Part shown: piece by piece, positions 21,444 to 64,000 of the stretch
Layout of the letters: each line of letters begins with the position of its first letter
Numbering within the stretch: position 1 is the stretch's first letter
Origin: Halichondria panicea
Taxonomy: Eukaryota; Porifera; Demospongiae; Suberitida; Halichondriidae
Assembly (NCBI RefSeq): GCF_963675165.1
Contig: NC_087384.1
Coordinates: 2,378,501-2,442,500 of the forward strand
Direction of reading: 5' to 3'
Length of the DNA: 64,000 nt
Notes under the pieces: model-generated
Seen by the model: only the letters and a program-made list of their open reading frames with translations
What the model was told of the DNA's origin: nothing
Database searches by the model: none
Translations under genes and position numbers: made by a program

Positions 21444-21760
21444 TGATCAGAGGCCGCTCTTACAATTATAAAGGTGGAATAGTAGCATCTCAATTGCATC
21501 TTTATTGGTAGCCTCAGTGAACTTTGACCTTTGCTGAGACATATCTGCAGTGGGAGCCATGCTTATTGATACTGCACGGTATCTATGTGCCAATTAGCTT
21601 GGTAGCAGCTTGCTAGTGCTTTAGTTAAGAGACTGTCCCATGGCGGAGTTTGAATGTGTGCAGATGAAAGAAAATTGTACCTATTGGCCTTACAAATTGT
21701 AGCATTTTTTGCCAGGAAAATAAGTAACCGCGGCCTCTGATCACGCAAATAATTATGAAT
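21444..21760. mobile_element. Inverted-repeat element (GATCAGAGGCCGC termini)
   Basis: TGCTTGATCAGAGGCCGCTC at the left is mirrored by GCGGCCTCTGATCACGCAAA at the right, about 310 bp apart. It contains the TAGCCTCAGTGAACTTTGA sequence seen elsewhere in this family. Confidence 0.65.
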
Positions 21761-21902
21761 CTGCCACCTGTAGCACATTGACCTTAATTTTCAGTATGAT
21801 TATGATAGCAAGTTGTTCCTCTTCAGAGTTTTAGGCAGACCCATTGTTTACATTCATTTTGAATTATTTATAGCAAGCTATTAATTGTTTTGACAATGCT
21901 TG

Positions 21903-22101
21903 CAGTATAGCAGTTCTTCCAAACCTTATTGTTCTGCTCACAATAATTGATTACTGCTCTATATAGAGTAATAAGAATTTGCATAGCCTCCCTGGCTCTC
22001 CACAGTATAGCAGTTCTTCCAAACCTTATTGTTCTGCTCACAATAATTGATTACTGCTTTATATAGAGTAATAAGAATTTGCATTGCCTCCCTGGCTCTC
22101 C
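21903..22101. repeat. 100-bp tandem duplication
   Basis: CAGTATAGCAGTTCTTCCAA starts at 21903 and again at 22003. The two 100-bp units differ at only a few bases. Confidence 0.9.
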
Positions 22102-22494
22102 AGTGTGCTGTTCAGGTATACCACTATAGTCTGGGCCGATACTTCTTCTTGTAAACATAGTTGTGCCTGCTATTTTCTGTAGCTATAATTGGCTCAGCTT
22201 CACGCATTGTTTTCATACTCCAGTATTTGTGACATCATGGATTACTTTATTTGGCTTATAATTAATTATACATAGCAGGTAATTACAAAAACTTACCAAC
22301 GAAAACGTAAACGTGGTTTACCGGTACACATGCGCGTATAATTGAAGCTCAGTAGGTATGCAAAAGTTTTGTTGTTAATCATGCGATATCCCCCGGCACA
22401 TAATCTAATTTGTATAATTATACACTTCCAACCTACATAGTTGACTCTATTATTAATTTTGTCAATGAAATAAACATACTTTCTCCTTCATGCA

Positions 22495-22724
22495 TACCGT
22501 ATAGCGCGAAATTTTCGAGGGGCTTAATTTTCGTGGATTTCGTGGGTTAGCAATCCTACACGAAAATTAAGTCCACGAAAATCGTTCTTTACCTGCTATA
22601 ACGTGCAAGATCTAAAGGCGTGGCTTCCGGTAAGCAGTCATTCCGCGAACATTGTGCAACGAAATGGCTTTTAGAGGCCAATCCACGAAATATAAGTGCC
22701 TCGAAAATTTCGCGCTATACGGTA
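22495..22724. mobile_element. Palindromic MITE, family 2 (full copy)
   Basis: TACCGTATAGCGCGAAATTT is mirrored by AAATTTCGCGCTATACGGTA, about 230 bp apart. Broken copies lie at 5975-6136, 7735-7850 and 32869-33015. Confidence 0.8.
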
Positions 22725-22876
22725 TACAGGAGGAGGGAGGAGGTTGGGATGTAAAGACAGCCAAGAACTGATGATCAACTCAAGCCATTAGACACTGTCA
22801 TTATTATACTCTGTTAGGCTAGTAAGCATAATGCTTGTTATTATTTTCTGTGCACATTTTCAGAATTTTTGTATAG

Positions 22877-23055
22877 TGATTTTTACTAGTTCTGGTGATG
22901 TTCACTACCTAAATGTAGTGATCGTCACTACTTAAATGTAGTGATTTGAAAAAGTGGTGAGGGTCACCAGTCGATTTGCGGTGACTATTGTGGCAGCCGT
23001 TTCACTACCTTTTGGTGGTGACGGTCACTTTCCAGTTTTTACAGTGTGCATGCAC
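22877..23055. mobile_element. Second GTGACGGTCACTACC element
   Basis: Contains GTGATCGTCACTAC and GGTGACGGTCAC motifs and ends CAGTTTTTACAGTGTGCATG. Counterpart of 17877-18065. Confidence 0.6.
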
Positions 23056-23240
23056 TGTACAAGCTAGCACAGATAAAACGAAAGTAGCTGATAAATGTTC
23101 ACTAATAATATTATTATCCTTATTGGAAAAGCGCTTCAATTCGAGTACAAAAAACCTGAAGTTGAGTGTATAATTATAAGCGCTAATAATTAATTCTACA
23201 GTACTTTATGTTTTGTTTTCTCACTTTTTATTCCTGTCAA

Positions 23241-23806
23241 TGAGACCATAGATAAAAGAGAGAAATGGATAGGAAACGGATCACGTGATCCCATAAGCTG
23301 CACATAAAATACATACACTGAGCTAAGATACAGCCGTGTTTTGCTCCCAAACACCCAGGAAAACTACTTCTATGGCTGTTTTGAAAAATTCAGACCTTTC
23401 CAAGTCTCCCTATACCACTTCAATTTAATGTCCCTTTGTACTAGGTATCATTTGGAAATAACAGAAACTTTTTTGGGATTGCTAAGAAGTAGCTATAGAG
23501 GTACAGAAACATTGCTTTCACTACTTAGGATGTTTCTTGTACCAATAACACCTATAATACAGCTAGAACAACCTAAATAAGTAATGTACTGTATGTCATA
23601 TAGCCTCAAGTATTAAACAGAAGTAAAAGTTCAGCAGCAGGGTTCTCACACTGACAGTAAGACAATCATTTGTCTCTTTTTTGTGTTTTTGGCCATTTTT
23701 TCCATGTACAGTAGGCGGCCTCGAATGAATCCCAGGGGAAACGCGGATAGTTTTCGAGGCGCTAAGTGTTTCCTATCCATTTCTCTCTTTTATCTATTAT
23801 GAGACT
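23241..23806. mobile_element. Inverted-repeat element of about 565 bp
   Basis: ATAAAAGAGAGAAATGGATA at the left is mirrored by TATCCATTTCTCTCTTTTAT at the right. The flanking GAGACCAT and ATTATGAGAC extend the match. The inside has no supported gene. Confidence 0.75.
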
Positions 23807-24132
23807 GAACAGTTATATGAACACACATGGAAAAGTCTCTGTGTTTTCCCCTGGGATCACCAACAACATGTTGATTCCTAAATATTGAACTGCTCCCTCC
23901 AAAATGTATACATGTACATACGTAACAGCACACTCGACAAAAATAGTATATACTCGTATAATTTATAATGTAATAATGTTTCAAAGCAAATGCAAAAATG
24001 TGTACATGTAATTAAATACCAGTAGGTATAGCAACTGCGGTGTTTCCATAATATTATTATGTATAATTATGCTGTAAAGTTAAAAAACATCGTGACTAAT
24101 TATAGTATAGCGGTAGGTGAACTACATGTATC
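23807..24132. other. 3' flank of the ankyrin-ZU5-Death gene
   Basis: AT-rich, no coding sequence. It follows the putative stop at 24133 on the minus strand, so it would hold the 3' untranslated region. Confidence 0.35.
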
Positions 24133-63421
<39,289 letters not shown>

Positions 63422-64000
63422 CTGTATTAGAGTGAATATATACATTATTATATACAAGGAGCTTGCACGGTTTGAGCAAATATACACTTCACGTACTAGT
63501 TAATGCACCGTTGCAAGTATACCAGAAGTAATAATTAGTGGGCGTTCGGAAATTCCAGGCTCTTAAATGAATAGGACTATTCTTAGTGTAGTAGGTAGTT
63601 TATGCAGACGTTTCCTCCCGGAGGGACATTTAGGCTAATAACATAGAACACAACGAATATTCTTGCTGATCCATAAGATATAATACCAGCACAGATTTTA
63701 TCTAGGACGTACGTAATTGCCTTTCAAAAACCATATACAGTTGCGCAATTAACCTACATGTACATAGAAAAGTGAATGATGGGTAAAGATCACGATTCTT
63801 AAAAGCAAATAACATGCGCAGGTCCAGGACACAGAAACAATACTAACAGGGGTATGAGCAATTAAACACATCCTACTATTGTCTTTTTCAAAAACCACAT
63901 ACAGATGCGCAATAAATGTCTCACATAGATCGCACTTTGAATGACAACCAGGACATGACAGAGGAAACTCTATGACTAGCTAATCTCTGAGATGTGTACA

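Noticed and set aside
22488-22500. Possible attachment sites or CRISPR-like repeats from recurrent TACCGTATAGCG motifs
   Set aside because: They are MITE ends; no regular spacing and an animal genome.

Overview
The window looks like nuclear DNA of an invertebrate animal: AT-rich, intron-rich (short exons with GT-AG borders), no operons, many short inverted-repeat transposons and a 175-bp CA microsatellite. The families present (ankyrin-ZU5-Death proteins, a Death plus TRAF-like zinc-finger protein, animal-type eIF3c) fit a sponge or another early-branching marine animal. The exact species is inference and cannot be read from the sequence alone.

Most genes are on the minus strand, so their 5' ends are at high coordinates. 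(1) 1-744 is a ZU5-domain exon of a gene that runs off the left edge. (2) 1930-7172 holds ankyrin-like sequence followed by two successive Death-domain exons; the ankyrin part carries a frame break and the 3' end overlaps a transposon. (3) 9259-11311, plus strand, is a relic of the translation-factor gene EIF3C that lacks internal parts and is frameshifted. (4) 12677-14009 encodes a Death domain, a Thr/Ser-rich linker, a cysteine-rich region like TRAF zinc fingers and a short coiled coil, with one frame break. (5) 15307-16375 holds five small exons of consistent phase, perhaps a degenerate caspase-like gene. (6) 16.4-24.1 kb is a gene-poor stretch of small transposons and tandem duplications. 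(7) 24133-63421 and beyond is one very large gene. It starts off the right edge, has 20 ankyrin-repeat exons here, then linker exons, a ZU5 exon, UPA-position exons, a Ser/Thr linker, a Death-domain exon and an acidic C-terminal tail.

The most striking feature is the ankyrin array (33.7-63.4 kb). Each exon is one 33-residue repeat, and 16 of the 20 alternate between two types that have multiplied as exon pairs together with their introns. Within each type nearly all residues are fixed, while the differences sit in a few codons at positions that correspond to the ligand-facing surface of ankyrin repeats. This resembles an expandable, diversifying recognition array attached to a ZU5-Death signalling tail. 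Its introns hold a datable nest of transposons: a pogo-like MITE in four copies, a CCCATA-ended element with an empty site in a fourth unit, and inside it a piggyBac-like element with a clean TTAA empty site in a third unit.

Taken together, Death, ZU5, ankyrin and possible caspase-like genes on one strand suggest a local cluster of apoptosis or innate-immunity signalling genes, several of them broken. No tRNA, rRNA, CRISPR or bacterial-type control signals were seen. Exon borders were placed by eye from reading frame, phase and splice consensus.
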